From Tribonema minus (lineage: Eukaryota; Sar; Xanthophyceae; Tribonematales; Tribonemataceae), in the NCBI GenBank assembly GCA_017506865.1, contig JAFCMP010000009.1, forward strand, positions 481,442-545,441: a stretch of 64,000 nucleotides of DNA, read 5' to 3'. The translations under genes were made by a program, and so were the position numbers. Positions 13,101 through 25,200 of this stretch are shown here, in pieces. Numbering within the stretch: the first letter of the stretch is position 1; every line of letters begins with the position of its first letter. A model generated the notes under the pieces. It was not told where the DNA came from and did not search any database. It was given only the letters and a program-made list of their open reading frames with translations.

Positions 13101-14171
13101 CATGTAGGTGCACGCAGGCGATATAGTTGGAAGCACTTGCAAGAGTATGGTTTTCGGGCCACCATGTCGACGTTGGCGGACGTGCTCCCTTCCCCTCCCC
13201 TCCCCCAAAGCTCACAAAGGTGTCACGCATCATGCCGCAGCAGTCAGCGGACTGACCACCGTTTCACAGGCTACACGGTGGGAACAGAGTGACTGATCGC
13301 TGCACTGGAGAGTGGCTATCGCAGCTAGTGACCTCGCCACGGAGCACGACACACGCCGCGGTCGGGTCTAGAGGGCATGTACGTACGGGTACCGCGCCTC
13401 CTACTCTGACTGAAACGACAGCGCATGACCAGACACACCGTCAATGCGTGCATGTGCGCAATCGCCGCACGCTGCATTCCACTCTCCGCGCGCCCACATA
13501 CCTGATGACCGTGCCGAACGGCGCGAACGCCGTGAGCAGGTCCTCCCGCGTCGCGGCGTCGTCCACCGCCGGGATGTATATGCTGTGCGAGGTGCCCTCC
13601 GGCGCGCGCTGCGGCGCGCCCCTGCCCTCCCCGCGTGGCGCCCTGTCGCCGCCGCCGCGCCTGCTGCTGCTGCCCCTGCGCAGCTCCACCGTCGCGTCGT
13701 GGCCGTCCACCGTCACCGAGCCGGCGGCGCAGACCGCCTGCGCTGCGTCCTCCGTCTCGAACTCGGCGAAGCAGAACGGCCGGTCGTCGGGGATGGTGAC
13801 CGATGAGACGGCGCCGAAGGGCTCCAGCGCGCGCCTTACGGCCTGTCAAGGAGGAGGATGGCTTGTGTGAGGTTTGAGCGCAGCGGCGGCAGAGAGAGAG
13901 AGGGCGAGACAAGCAGGCAGCGGGTACCCCAAGCCGTGTCGGCTGCAACAAGATTTGCTGCGTACGCCAGCGCCACTCTGAGCCTCAGAGCATGTGCATG
14001 GTATACAGATACAACGAAGTTCTAGGGCATCAGAGGCAGTAGCTCACGGACAGCGGAAGGTCAAAGCTCATTTGAAGCTTGATGCAATGATTGAGATATT
14101 TTGGGTGCAGCACGTACCGATTCCTCCACATTTGAGGGAGATCCCTTGAGATAAACGGATCTGGTAGCCAT
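7193..14171 (-). CDS. Three-RRM RNA-binding protein with C-terminal RGG box
   Basis: Exons in transcript order: 14171-14118, 13842-13502, 12495-12441, 11541-11470, 9015-8827, 8164-8016, 7310-7193. All phases agree and give 325 residues. RRM1 (about 5-73) has RNP2 SVYLKG and RNP1-like RPFCFAEFE. RRM2 (about 103-174) has SIYIPA and RKYAFVEFE. RRM3 (about 198-272) has SVYVKG and AWAFVEF. The tail (287-325) is Gly/Arg/His-rich with RGGG repeats, as in hnRNP- or nucleolin-like proteins that bind RNA through RRMs and contact partners through RGG. Introns 3 and 6 use GC donors (gcaagt). Start at 14171 is chosen because RNP2 follows four residues later; an upstream 5' exon cannot be excluded. Several introns hold decayed copies of the neighbouring exon ends. 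Confidence 0.85.
7661..7952 (-). repeat. Array of about six copies of an exon end plus GC donor
   Basis: On the minus strand each unit reads roughly GCCAAGCTGTTCAGGCAAGT, matching the end of exon 6 plus its GC donor at 8030-8011. Copies start near 7661, 7721, 7764, 7811, 7857 and 7933, with partial ones between. They lie in the last intron of the RRM gene, immediately downstream of the real donor. Confidence 0.85.
8137..8400 (-). repeat. Tandem copies of the exon 6 acceptor side (period about 112 bp)
   Basis: The start of exon 6 with its acceptor (minus strand, 8164) is repeated with decay near 8250-8340 and 8355-8400. Each unit is followed by TCAGTTACA-rich spacer and the string GTATATAAACGCCCAT or a variant of it. 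Confidence 0.75.
8500..8745 (-). repeat. Two decayed copies of the exon 5 end (RRM3)
   Basis: The coding end of exon 5 (QSVILRIKPTE, minus strand 8870-8827) recurs at about 8512-8560, still reading QSVILRIK, and again at 8687-8745 with an internal insertion. Both lie in the intron just downstream of the real exon. Confidence 0.8.
9030..9165. repeat. Short tandem repeat of about 50 bp, three units
   Basis: Units share CGCA..TAGCACAGGTGTG and AAGGGAGACTTGGG, followed by GTGAGCGC. They lie just upstream of the RRM3 exon in transcript orientation. Confidence 0.7.
9508..9530. repeat. Interstitial CCCTAA tract
   Basis: About three telomere-type hexamers in an intron of the RRM gene. Confidence 0.8.
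10424..10462. repeat. Head-to-head telomere-type repeat
   Basis: A TTAGGG tract runs directly into a CCCTAA tract, making an inverted telomeric palindrome inside an intron of the RRM gene. The flanking sequence TTTCTGGAACACCACGCTG occurs twice just after it (about 10464 and 10500). Confidence 0.8.
10788..11028. repeat. Tandem duplication of about 140 bp
   Basis: The unit beginning TGCACAAGGGTAA and containing GGGCCAG..GAAACAGGTC occurs at about 10788-10910 and again, diverged, at 10927-11028, inside an intron. Confidence 0.7.
11941..11985. repeat. Interstitial CCCTAA tract, about seven units
   Basis: One of the longest clean telomere-type tracts in the window. It decays to CCTAAT at its right end and lies in an intron of the RRM gene. 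Confidence 0.9.
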
Positions 14172-15218
14172 GACTGCATCACACCACGACAGGCGCAGAG
14201 CAAAGAGAATTCGCACCGGTGAGCACGCATGGCAAGCTGCAGAGAGCAGCTTTTGTGATTGAAGCGGAAAAGTCCGGCACACACCCAGCTATCGCTGACG
14301 CTGAACAGACCGTGCATGCAATAATTTGCGATTGCAGAGCCACTGGCCGCCGCTTGCAGCGCCTGCACGGCTAACAGGCAGCTGGGGACGAGGCATGTCT
14401 GCTGCTATTGCGCAACAACTTTCTCTGTGGTTAGAAAGCAACGAAGTCGCAGCGGACCGGCTGTCGCCCGAAGGAGCAGAGCGGTTCAATACCGAGCAGC
14501 GGTCCTTATGCCGCTGCAGCGCGTGTTCAAGCATGTGTGCACACCGGCTATACGCCGATGACGGCGATCTCTATGCGTAGGTCTGCAAATTGGTCTGGGG
14601 TGCTGCATCCCAGAGGCACTGGCAGGATCTACTGGGTGCAGAGGGCGCAGTGTGCATCAGCATACAAGGCCTAGAGGCTACTCACCTGGCTTGCTCACTG
14701 GATCCTTTGCTATGGCGCACTATGGGCAATGGCGCCTCTTCGTCGTTGCCAAGCCATTTGCTCAAATAGAGGGCTTCTGGCAGGGACTGAATTACTTTTT
14801 TTTCAGCCACTTTACTTTTCAGCCGGTGCACGCCGTGTGGGGAGTGTCTTGTCAGCGCTTGCGTGTGGGTGCCGCCGCTGTGCTCGCCAGAGGCCGTGGC
14901 CTACGTCTGTGACGGTGGCTTCGGCGCGCTAAAGGTAAGGAATTACTCTCATCGAGGAGTGTGACTCACCCACTTTTTGCCAAGACGCTGCTGTGTCGCA
15001 GCTTTGTGTGTGTTTGCCTTGGTGTTTGCATCATAAGTGCATCGCGCTTCACCTCGTAAGACGATCTGCAAGCATGCAGGCCTGCATATCGACCACATGA
15101 TGCTTGCTCCGAACAAATTTCGAGATCTGGAACTTTGAACCATGCGAAGCAATGCTGATCGCGCTTGCTGTCTCTTCCTGCGCCAGCAGGAAGCTGCAGT
15201 TGTGGTTGCACAAACGTC
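14172..15218. promoter_or_regulatory. Shared upstream region of divergent genes 2 and 3
   Basis: About 1 kb between the start codons of the RRM gene (minus) and the TPR-AHA1 gene (plus). No convincing exon was found, so it should hold both promoters and leaders. The assignment is from gene arrangement; no core element was identified. Confidence 0.45.
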
Positions 15219-18200
15219 ATGTTCAGCGAGCACACGCCCTTCTCGGAGCACGGCGACGTGCTGAATGCAGCTCCTTCGGACGAGCCTGGCAAGAAGGCGC
15301 TCGTGGAGGAGCTGAAGAGCAGAGCTAGGGGAGCTTTTGCGGCGAAAAACTACCCCGTGGCAGAGAAGCTGTACAGCAAGGGCATCGAGGTGCGTCAGCA
15401 GCTGTTGAAGTGCTCAAAACGCCGCCGTATGCAAGGCTGCAGATGGTGTCCTTGCTGATGCTTGTCACCTTGCTTGTGGCGTTTGGTTCATCACTGGCTT
15501 TGTGCAAATGCCCAGCTTTATGCTCTGTGCCACATCAGATCAATTGCATTCAGCTCCCACTTGTGTGTAGATGCACTCCTCCTTCCTGCAGCCGCTGTCC
15601 GGTAGCCTGTATTTAGTGTGCTGAGCACTGGTGACAAGGCGCGTAGAGTCCCTCGCATCAGCTCGTGGCAGTACCGTCTTGTCCTTAACAAGGGCGGTGG
15701 GTTACCCAATAAAATCATGCGTTTGGCTACATCGTACAAGCGAAGCGAAGCGAAAGGTAGCTCTGAATCCCCAGGCTTGAACATATTTGGCCGGTGTGTG
15801 CGCTAGCCTCTTGCGCAACATACACAAGGCCTCAAGCTCCCGCTGCGCGCGTTTCCGATACTTCACTTGAAGTGCCCGGTTCCGAGGCTGTTGAAGGTGC
15901 CTACTACGTGTGCTGCTGTTGTGTGCGCAACGGTGCTCCTGTAGCGATCTCATGACAACATGCGTGAAACTCGTGACACCATGTGTGACAAGCAGATCGA
16001 GGGGGTCGGCTTGAATGACTTTGGCCACTGTACCACCCAGGCTGAGATAGTCTTAGAACTAGGCATCACTTCAAGCAAGTGCCCTGCGGGCTTCAACAGC
16101 GACACGACGCTCGCCCAACCGCCCTCGCCATGTCCCACATCTATCATGCAGTGCTGGTTCCGCGCCACGCGCCACTCTGTTTTTATTCATTTAACAACAA
16201 TACGACGCTGGTACAGTCGACCTCGCCACGTCCCACCCCCTCACGCGATGCCGCTCTTGTGCCCCGCTCTCTCCATTCAGGAGTATTTATTCATTAACAG
16301 AAGTGACTGACTTTCTCCGCCCTGCCGCGCAGACGCTGCCGAAGCAACGCTGTACGCGAACCGTTCCGCCATCTCAAAACCGCTGTTGCTCAACGCTGGC
16401 CCGACCGCCAGTGCCATGTCCCACACCTCCTCTCACGCAGTGCCAGTGAGGCACTCCCGTGCCTCACTCTCTCTCTCATTCATTCTCTCACTTCAACTAA
16501 TTCAATGGTAAACTAACGTCATCCGCGCAGACGCTGCCGGACGCGATGCTGTACGCGAATCGCTCCGCCGCGCGCGCGGGCCTCGGGCGCCATGCAGCAG
16601 CGCTCGATGACGCGGAGGAGGCCCTCAAGCTCCTACCTACCTACCCCAAGGGGTACTGGCGCAAGGGGGTCGCATGCCTGGGCCTCGGGGCTTCGCACGC
16701 AGCGGACGCGCTCGCGGCGTTTCAGGCGGGGGAGAAGCTGGAGCCGGGGAATGCGGCGTGGAAGGGGCAGATTGCCAAGGCGAGCGCGCTGATTGGCGCT
16801 GGGGGTGGGGGGGCCAGTGACAGTGCTCAGGGGGGTGGGGGGGGTGCGGCGGCGGCGGCGGCGCCTGCGCGGCAAGCGGTGAAGGCGGCGGCGAAACCGG
16901 CGACGAAGGTGCGCGCGGGGGGCAGAGTTGAAGTATATGTGTGACGCCGATGTGGTTGGTTTATGTGCCTGTTGTCCACCGTTCACTCCGTGCGTTTTCT
17001 GTATGGCGAGGAAATGTGTATGTTGCTTGGGAAGGTGGGCGGGAATTGATGCCAAAGGCGCCGTGTGAACCAGTTAATCAAACTCCTGTTCTATGTCAGT
17101 ACAGGAGCTTTTGTCATGACAGCTGTGCCTGATTTCAGTGTGGCGCTGAATCGGCCACTGCATCTGGGAGGTTATATACAAGCATTGACAGTTGGCTCTC
17201 ATTGTGGTATGTGATGTTATAAGACTGTTGCAGTGAACAAACGCTTTGCGGCAACAGCTCTCTGAATAGCAGGGGGACTGGTGCGTTGTGGAGTTCACCA
17301 TGTACACATGTTGAAGTTCAAGGTCCGCTTTATTACAGTCGCCCCACCTGAGGGCGTCTGTTGCAATGTCTGGCTGCTGCTGCTGATGATGATGATGTGG
17401 TATCCCACACCATTGTAATGTCAAAGCAAGCAGCATGTGAACGCCGGCGGCTGTTGCCGTCAGCAGCTTGGCCATGAGACGAATGTCCTTTGTTATTTGA
17501 GTCCATGTTGCAATTCACTTCATCATGACATATATGTTATGCATGAGGAGCGGAAGAAACGTATCTGAGATCAAGATATTTCAGGAGCATACATGTCTGT
17601 ATACACAGTCACACTGTAGCAGCAGAGAAGTCAAGAAGGGCAGAGCCGTTCCTGTTGTGCAGCAGCTGTTCTGCACTTCAAGTGTCGTTCCTTGAAGTTG
17701 AAGTGTGTCGCAGCACTCAGCGGCATGCCGCACCAGTCACCCGCATTACAGCGGCTACCACAGAGAGCACGCAGCGCGGGCCCCCTCTCACAGCACGTGC
17801 CCCGAAACCCTGCTTTCTCCGATGCCGCATAACACAAGAAAGCAGTTGTGGAGCACTGACACACTTGCACCCCCCACGTTACTGGCCACTGTATTGGCCA
17901 ATTCAAACAGGAGCCGGCGGCGGACGCAGACGTCGAAGCCGCTGCGAAGAAGGAGGACTCCTCGCACCTGCGCGGCTACAAGAAGACGGCGGATGGGCGC
18001 ACGACCACGTACTTCAACAGGGACCTCTCGGAGCACGAGAGGGCGCTGATAGGGGACATTGCACCCAAGAAGCTAGAGGGGGCGGGGCAGGGGGGTTCGC
18101 CGGTGGCGCCGGCGGTCGCAGAGGGGGTCAGCAGCTGGAACGTCGCAGGTGCGCATGCGTGCGTTGTATGGAAGTTGAAGAGTTGTAGAGGTTGCATTTT

Positions 18201-20829
18201 ATGGAAGTTGAAGTGTTCTTCAGCATTGCTCGTGCCTCGACATTGCGCCTCAGAAGTTGGAGGGGGGGGGCACGGGGGTTCGCCGGCGGTGCCGGCGGTC
18301 GCAGAGGGGGTCAGCAGCTGGAACGCCGCAGGTGCGCACGCTCGCATTTCATGGGAAGTTGAAGTATTGTGATGATTGCACTTGTGGGGGGTCAAGTTTT
18401 TCATCAGTGTACATGTTTTTTTGCAAAACAAGGCGTCGGCAGGCAATGAGCTGGGCTGATGAGAGCTGGAGTGTACCCAACCTCTTGAGAAGTACTTCAT
18501 TCGCGCCCTGAGCGAGAATTAATAAAAAGTACTTCATTCTCATCGGCAAGCAATTCAGTTTTTTATGGCAGTTGAAGTATTTTCGGCAGCGCTCGTGCCT
18601 TGTTGCGAACCGAGGCATCCGACTGACGGGGTAGGCTGATGAGAGCTGGAGTGTACCCAACGGTGCAGTGCCGATGTGAATTACTTCCATCGCGTTGGCA
18701 AGCAATTGGGTACTTCGAAGTATACTGGTTGGGACGAGGGCCATCAGGCTCAAATGCTTTTTAAAAAACAGCCGAAATGGGGGCACCGAGCCCATAGCAG
18801 CGTGTCACTGTGGGTATCGATTTGTACGCAGTGTGTAGCGCTGCGGGTCGTCTTCATATTGCACGTCGCTCAACGAACTTAAGTTCAAAGCTTAGTTTTG
18901 CCTGCTGTGCGCTTGCGTACTGCTTCAAGGCACAGCGACGCGAACGGACACAAGTTCAAGCTTGAGTTGCCTGCAATGCACTTGCGTACCGCGTCAAGAC
19001 ACAGTCGGAGCGCACTGGCTTTTGTCCATCAGTACGAAAATGCATACCCAAGTTCATGGCGTTCACACCCTGCTGAAAGAGCGCAGCACCATCCCTGTCA
19101 GAGTCGCAACCTCTAGCGCTCGCCACGATCGCGCCGCGCGCGACACGTCACACGCAGACCTACCCTGGCTTAGGTCCCTCTCAACGAAAGCTTATTTGGC
19201 TCAAGTAAGCGGCACAACTCCCCACAGTGCGCGCGGCGCCAAACACAATCTTGAGGCACTTCAAGTTGAACTTGTGCGTCTCCCCCCGGTGCAACAACGC
19301 TCAGAAACGCGGGAAGAGCGTGACGCATTTGCGCGATATAGTGAGGGTATTGCAGCGCCACCACTCTTCACCGCAGCATCGCTCCCATGCGGCACCTGAA
19401 GCGCTGTTGTGCCACAGTCGCAGACACGCGACACCGCACGGAGTGCGCGCACCCACGCTGACCCAGTCGGTTGAAGTTGAACTTGTGCACTGTCACCTCT
19501 GCGCGCGACAACGCTCAGGGACGTGGGAAGAGCACGGCGTGTCTGCCTGGTGCAGCGAGCGCATCACCCATCCAATTGAAGTTGAAATTGAAGTTGAACT
19601 TGTGCACCCCCCCCCCCCCCCCCCCCTGTGACAACGCTCAGGGACGTGGGAAGAGCGCGACGCGTCTGCGTGGTGCAATAAACGCATCACGTAGTCAGTT
19701 GAAGTTAAACTTGAAGTTGAACTTCTGCACTGTCCCGCCCCCCCCCTCGTGACAACGCTCAGGGACGTGGGAAGAGCGCGACGCGTCTGCTTGGTGCAGC
19801 GAGCGCATCACGGCGCTGCTGTCGGGCCTGGTGGCGGACGCTCCGCCGGGGCCCGTGCGCATTGCCAAAGTTCAAGAGGTGACGGGGGACGCCTCCATCA
19901 CGTTCTCGCGCGGCAAGCGGCGCTCCCTCTTTGAGTTCTCCGTCAAGGTGAGCTTTGAAGATGTTCGCATCTATGTGTGTGTGATTTACACGCATGATGT
20001 GCTGTTCGTCACGCTCTAGTGTCGATGTTCTGTGTGCCCTGTGAACGCGCGTGTGCGTGTCAGTGCACAGCATCACCGCATGCGCTATGCAGCGGCGTAT
20101 ACCTTGGTATTTGGCGTGCTCAAGTGCGTATGCGCGTGTGTGAAGTTGGGCACCTGCCATACGTCCGATCTGGAAGTAAGGATTAGAATGAGGGTTAGTA
20201 GGCGTGCCGTGCCAAGACTGCTGCGTGCAAATTCATGGAGATGCCTTGGCTTACTGCTCGGTCCCCGAGCAGCTGCATGCGATCATTCAGGACCGAGTGC
20301 TTCAAGCTTCCCCCTCCCCGCGCCTGCAGCTCGACAGCATATGCTCCGCTGCATGCTGCATGCCTATGACTGCCGATTGAGTGAGTCAAGCGCACACCGA
20401 GCGCTGTCGTTGGTACAGCTGACGTCACCCTGTTGCGGTCGGAGCCGCCGCACTTCAACTTCTCCGCACGCTCACGCTGCTGCTCACTATGCGGTGCATG
20501 CAATTGCGGTTGGTGCCGCCGCATTTCAATCTCTCGGCACGCTCACGCGGCTGTTTTCCTCGTCGCGCGCCGCATATATGCGTCATGCTGCGCAGGCGGA
20601 CTGGGAAGCGCAATGGCCCTGCGGCCTCGCAAAGGGCACCATACACTTCCCCGACATGAGCTACGACTGCATGGGCGAATACGAGGCGGTGGTTACGGTC
20701 GACAGCAGCACCGCGCCCGCTGCGCGACCGCTTGTTGACTCGTTTGTCAAGGCTGAGGATAGGGGGCTGCGAGCTGCCATGAACGCCAAGTTTGCGCAGT
20801 TTGTGGAAGAGTTCAACAGCAAGCAGTGA
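15219..20829 (+). CDS. TPR-AHA1 protein, predicted Hsp90 co-chaperone
   Basis: Exons: 15219-15389, 16531-16908, 17911-18148, 19763-19947, 20596-20829; phases agree and give 401 residues. Residues about 20-140 form TPR repeats of the Hop/PP5 type (LYANRSAARAG, YPKGYWRKGVACLGLG), which clamp the EEVD tail of Hsp90. Of the clamp residues, Lys, the Asn of ANRS and the Lys/Arg of PKGYWRK are present, but the usual first-repeat Asn appears to be Arg (KSRARGAF). A Gly/Ala-rich linker precedes GYKKTADGRTTTYFNRDL and IGDIAPKK. From about 255 the sequence matches the AHA1 N-terminal domain (SSWNVAGTWEERDASAW, VTGDASITFSRGKRRSLFEF, GTIHFPDMSYD), which binds the Hsp90 middle domain and stimulates its ATPase. 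The separate AHSA1/START-like C-terminal domain of yeast and human AHA1 is absent. The ATG at 15219 is the first that leads into the TPR helices. Confidence 0.87.
16328..16376 (+). repeat. Decayed copy of the exon 2 acceptor and start
   Basis: The stretch after CGCGCAG at 16328 (ACGCTGCCG...CTGTACGCGAACCG) copies the true exon 2 start at 16531, with substitutions and an indel that spoil the frame. It lies about 200 bp upstream of the real acceptor. Confidence 0.8.
18300..18345 (+). repeat. Decayed copy of the exon 3 end and donor
   Basis: GAGGGGGTCAGCAGCTGGAA followed by CGCCGCAGGTGCGC repeats the real exon 3 end at 18121-18154. The duplicated block extends upstream to about 18255 (GGCGGGGG...TTCGCCGG). 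Confidence 0.85.
19258..19800 (+). repeat. Four-unit acceptor array before exon 4 (last unit is the real exon)
   Basis: Units are headed by TTGAAGTTGAACTTGTGCA or a close variant, then a C-rich run, then ACAACGCTCAG and the exon start GGACGTGGGAAGAGC. Copies lie at about 19258-19345, 19475-19560, 19577-19690 and 19700-19800. Only the last leads into the open AHA1 exon; one earlier unit still encodes TWEE..VSAWCSERIT. Confidence 0.88.
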
Positions 20830-22257
20830 CGCGCCGCGGTTGCAAGCTGCGATGCATGCAGTAGTAGCGGCAAATGTACGGGGTTCCCGTTTAACACATC
20901 GCGTCGGTGCATGTGCTGTGAGGCTGCTGTGTCTGCGGTCGCACTTGCAATTCAAATCCAAGTGCAGTGCACACTTTGGCGCATCAACAAGAGGGTGTTT
21001 ATGACCGTTTCGCACCATTGTTGCATGCAGACATGACAAGATGCAACCTGCAAATACATTGCGCCATTTCACACATGCACGCATGCATGCTGCTCCAAGG
21101 ACCATGGCCAAACGCTGCAAGCACGATGAGACCCTGACCGTTGTGACGGAAAAGGTTGACGTGCACAGTGGCAATACCAGTGGCTACACATAGGAGAGAG
21201 GCAAATACGGCGCAGCAGTAACCTGAGCATCATCCAATGTAATGAAACAGCTTCAATTATGGGAAGTTACCTGGCCGCATGTTGCGCGCGCGACACGACA
21301 GCGCGATGCGATGAATCACCAGCACCGGGTCTGCGTGTGTGTGTGAGAGACTGTGTGTGTGCGTGTGTGTGTGTGTGTGTTGCGTCTAGCGGACTGTGCA
21401 CATGGCGCGGCAGCGGCCGTCCCCTCTATCTCCCTCTACCACTACCTCTAGACATGCATGTAGGGAGACATTTTGTTTGCAGTGAAGAAGAACAGGGCGC
21501 CGATGCAATCGTGATGGCGTGCGCAGCAGACAGACTGCGGCAGAGCTCCGGTACAGCGTTGGAGGCACTCAATGCCGCCAACTGACATAATGTAGCATGC
21601 GCGGGCATGCGCCGAGCGTGTGCGCCCACCGCAATAGCAATGTAGGTACTTGAAGTTGAAGTTGTCAGGGGGGAGGGTCACGAGCTCATGGAAAAGAAGC
21701 GCCCTCCCGGTCAAAGGCGCCACCGCCGATCGGACAGAGTCGCTGCCGCTGCTCACATAAAGTACCGCTGCATGTGGAGAAGCAGGGCAGAGGGGCGGCA
21801 ACAGGCAAAGCGCTCAGCACAGGTGAAGCGTGTGATTTGAGCGAAAGCTTCATACTGGATGAACAAACAGGCATGATGGCGGCATGATGCATAGGGGAAC
21901 TCTGTGCTTATAGCTTGGTGGCCTAGACCACGCAGCAGGCGAGCCGAGCGCGACATGCCAACAGACAACTGCCCACCGATACACATGAAAACGTCGACTA
22001 TGGGGAAGTGCCAACCAGCATGACTGCATCATCCGATACAGAGGCGTGCGTGCGCACTCCACCGGCAGCTGTCAGCCACTGGCACACGCCTGCCAAACTC
22101 CATCATGCCTGCAAACGTGGCTCCTGTCACTGCCAACTCTCTCTCTCTCTCTCTCTCAAGCGCGCGCAACTTGCCTGTCAGATCCAGCATGCAGTACACG
22201 CCCCATCCGGGGAGGGGGTTGAGTATGTCTTCAACAGCCACGTGAGGCCTCCAAGGG
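20830..22257. other. Spacer between convergent genes, no gene seen
   Basis: About 1.4 kb between the stop codons of the TPR-AHA1 gene and the Cys-repeat gene. Open frames here are short and unlike any family. It contains a GT-rich microsatellite at 21330-21382 and a CT run at 22139-22157. Confidence 0.5.
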
Positions 22258-25200
22258 TCATGCGCTTTCGCCGCCACCGCCGGCTCCCGCTGAACCCCCG
22301 CCGCCGCCGCCAGATGCAGCTGAGCCTCCGCCACCGCCACCATCCGGGTGCTGCTGGTTGTGAACGCGGCAGAGCTGCAGCTTGCCCACCGCGGCCTGCA
22401 GCAGGGAGGCAGCGCACAACGCGCGATAATGCCACGATGATTGGCGCATGTAAGAGCGAGCGATGATGTGCGGGGGTGCTTGCTTGGGCCTCGGCGCTAT
22501 CCGCCGCTGGCAGATTTTTGCATGCGCCTCGTGATTCAACGCCTTTTCAGGCTTGCAAAAGTGAGCGGAGCTGCATGCGCCCTGCGAATGGGCACAGCAC
22601 GATGCGTTCCATGCGCGCCCGCTGCACCGGCGATGTGTTGCTGCTGTGACACTATGTGCTAGCTCCAAGACGGCAGCGATGCTGAAGTGTCCACCATCTG
22701 AAGTATTTCAATATGTTGTATACATAGTGATCCCCCACACACCCTATTGCAGCGCTCCACGCGGCAGCAGATGTCGCCGCCGTGCGCAATGCAGCACTGC
22801 TCACCTCTAAAAGCATTACTTCCAACATCAACCCGCACAATTTATCAGTTCTTCATCAGCTTTTTGAAGAAGGTTGTCAGCACAATGATCCCCCACGCAC
22901 CCTATTGCAGCGCTCCATGCGGCAGCGGATGCCGCCGCCGTGGGCTGCGCAGAAGCGCGTGCGCCCGCGCGCGACCTTCTCGCACCCCGCACGCTCGCAT
23001 AGCCGCCCGCCGCCGTGCTTCACGCAGAATGGCGTCGAGCTCTGCGCGCTCTGCAAAGGCGAGAGGGCGGCGAGAGCGGCGTCCAGTTGTGAAACGACAG
23101 GCAGCGATGTGATATAAACTTCAACCCGTGAAGTTGATGTAGAACGGCGTCGAGCTCTGCGCACTCTGCAAGGTGCGAGAGCGACGCGCACTGAGACAAG
23201 CAGAGACTTTGGGATGAACTCCAACACTTGAACTTGCAGCGGTGTCAAGCTTTGCGCGCTGTGCACGTCACGTGCACAGAGTGTGAGACAAGCAGAGATT
23301 TGAGATGAACTTCAACACTTGAACTTGACGCAGAACGGCATGGAGCTCTGCGCGCTCTGTGAGGTGCCAGAGGGCGGTGGGAGCGGTGTGCGCGTGCGGA
23401 GCGTGACATCTGGGTTTGATGTGGCAGAGATCGTGTCACAACTTCAACAGTTGCAGTTAAGGGGCGCAACTGTGCAAGTGACTGTGCTTGACGAAGAACG
23501 ACATGAAGCTTTGCGGGCTTTGCAAAAGCGAGGGGGCGGCGGGAGCGGCGTCCGCATGCGGTGTGTCACAGTAGGGTTGCCAAAACCGTACCTTTTTTAC
23601 AAGTATACTCCGTAAATCGTACCGTAATTTGACCGTAAACTCCTGCCTATTGAGGTTTTGGAGATCTTCAATACCATTCTTTCGTCTGGCACAGTAAGCC
23701 CGAAGATAAACCTCAGGGCACCCGACGCTGTGGTCAAGATCAGCATGGTTTACGCTACAAATACCGTTGACCGTATTTTTTCAATAATAGCGTTTTGGCA
23801 ACCCTAGGTGTGTGAGACGGGCAGAGACGCATGCGGTGTGTGAGACGGGCAGAGATTTGTGATATACTTCATCACTTGAAGTTGAAAGGAGCGCAGTCAT
23901 GACGGTGCGCGCGCCGCCGTGCTTCCCGCAGAATGGCGTGGAGCTCTGCGCGCTGTGCGGACTAGCATGTCCACGTGCGGAGTGCAAGACGGGCAGTAAT
24001 TGTGCAGACCTCTAGGACCTCCGCAACCCAGGGTTGGCAAGGTCCCTTACCGGACTGTGCTGTGGGCGAAGATCGTGCCAGATTGTCAACAGTTGAAGTT
24101 TACAGTTGCAGTTGCATGCGATGCAATTGCGCCTGGCAATGCCCGCCGCGCAAAGCAGGCACTCGGCAGCTGGTGCCTGCTGAGCTGTACGCAGGACGGT
24201 ATGGCAGCGCTCCTTGACGACAGCAAGGTCACCACAACTGCTAGCACCTTTGAGCGTCAACTCAAGCTCAAGATGTGACATGCCTGAACATGCGCAGCAA
24301 ATAATCCGCTGACACAGCAACCCAGTGCAGTGCTGCCAGACCAACGCGCGCAGCACGGGACACAGTGCCAGAATGGCATTCAAATCCTTTGACCACGGCC
24401 CGTTTTGTGCTTGACTTCAACTTATGGTGACATACCTGAGGCGTGCACGGCCCGCTGCAATGCGCGAAAAGTGACGTTCAAGTGGTGACTCTCCTAGGAA
24501 ATCGCAGTCGCAATCATGGTCGGCACGCACATGCCACAAAAATGCCCCTCGAGAAGCTGCATGAGCAACTGCTGGCTGTGTGTGCAGGCCGTGATGACAC
24601 CCACCTTGGAGCAGCCGGGAGCGGTGCAGCGCTTGCCGCCGCCGTGCGCGGTGCACAGGGAGCTGCCGCCCACCGCCGCCTGCAGCAGCACAGCGTGGCG
24701 CGACGATTCGTCAAAATGTAGCCACTTTCCCGCAGCAGAGTTATCAAAATGATTCAGGCAGACACGTCGGCATTGTGGACACCAAGTCGCATCGAATGTG
24801 TGGAGCGACGCGACAGCGCTCAGAGGTTTGAGTGCTTCACTCATCTACATACCCCTACTAGTCATCCTAAGCCCTAAGCTCGCTGCCATGTCTGTCAGGG
24901 GCGAATGCAGCAGCTGCACGACAGCAGCACGGTGCAGCGCGACAGTGCATCACTGTGAAGCGCGTTTCCCGAAGAGTTGCTTAACGTAAACGACGCAGGC
25001 AGACAAGTCGGCATGTGGACGGTGAGGGCACCAATTCGCATCAAATGTGCGGCGCGCAGCAGCAGCGCTCAACCTGCTGCTATTGATGCAGCAAATGTGA
25101 ACATCAGCTGCTGCGGTTCAGCCCGATAATAACGTCTGCCAGGGGCGAATGCACCTGCAGCAGCTCAACCGTGCTCAACCGCGTTTTGAAGCAGTGCTCA

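Noticed and set aside
20032-20829. Uninterrupted 265-codon plus-strand frame as a stand-alone gene
   Set aside because: Only the part from 20596 matches the AHA1 domain and joins in phase to the upstream exon. The earlier part is intron that happens to be open.
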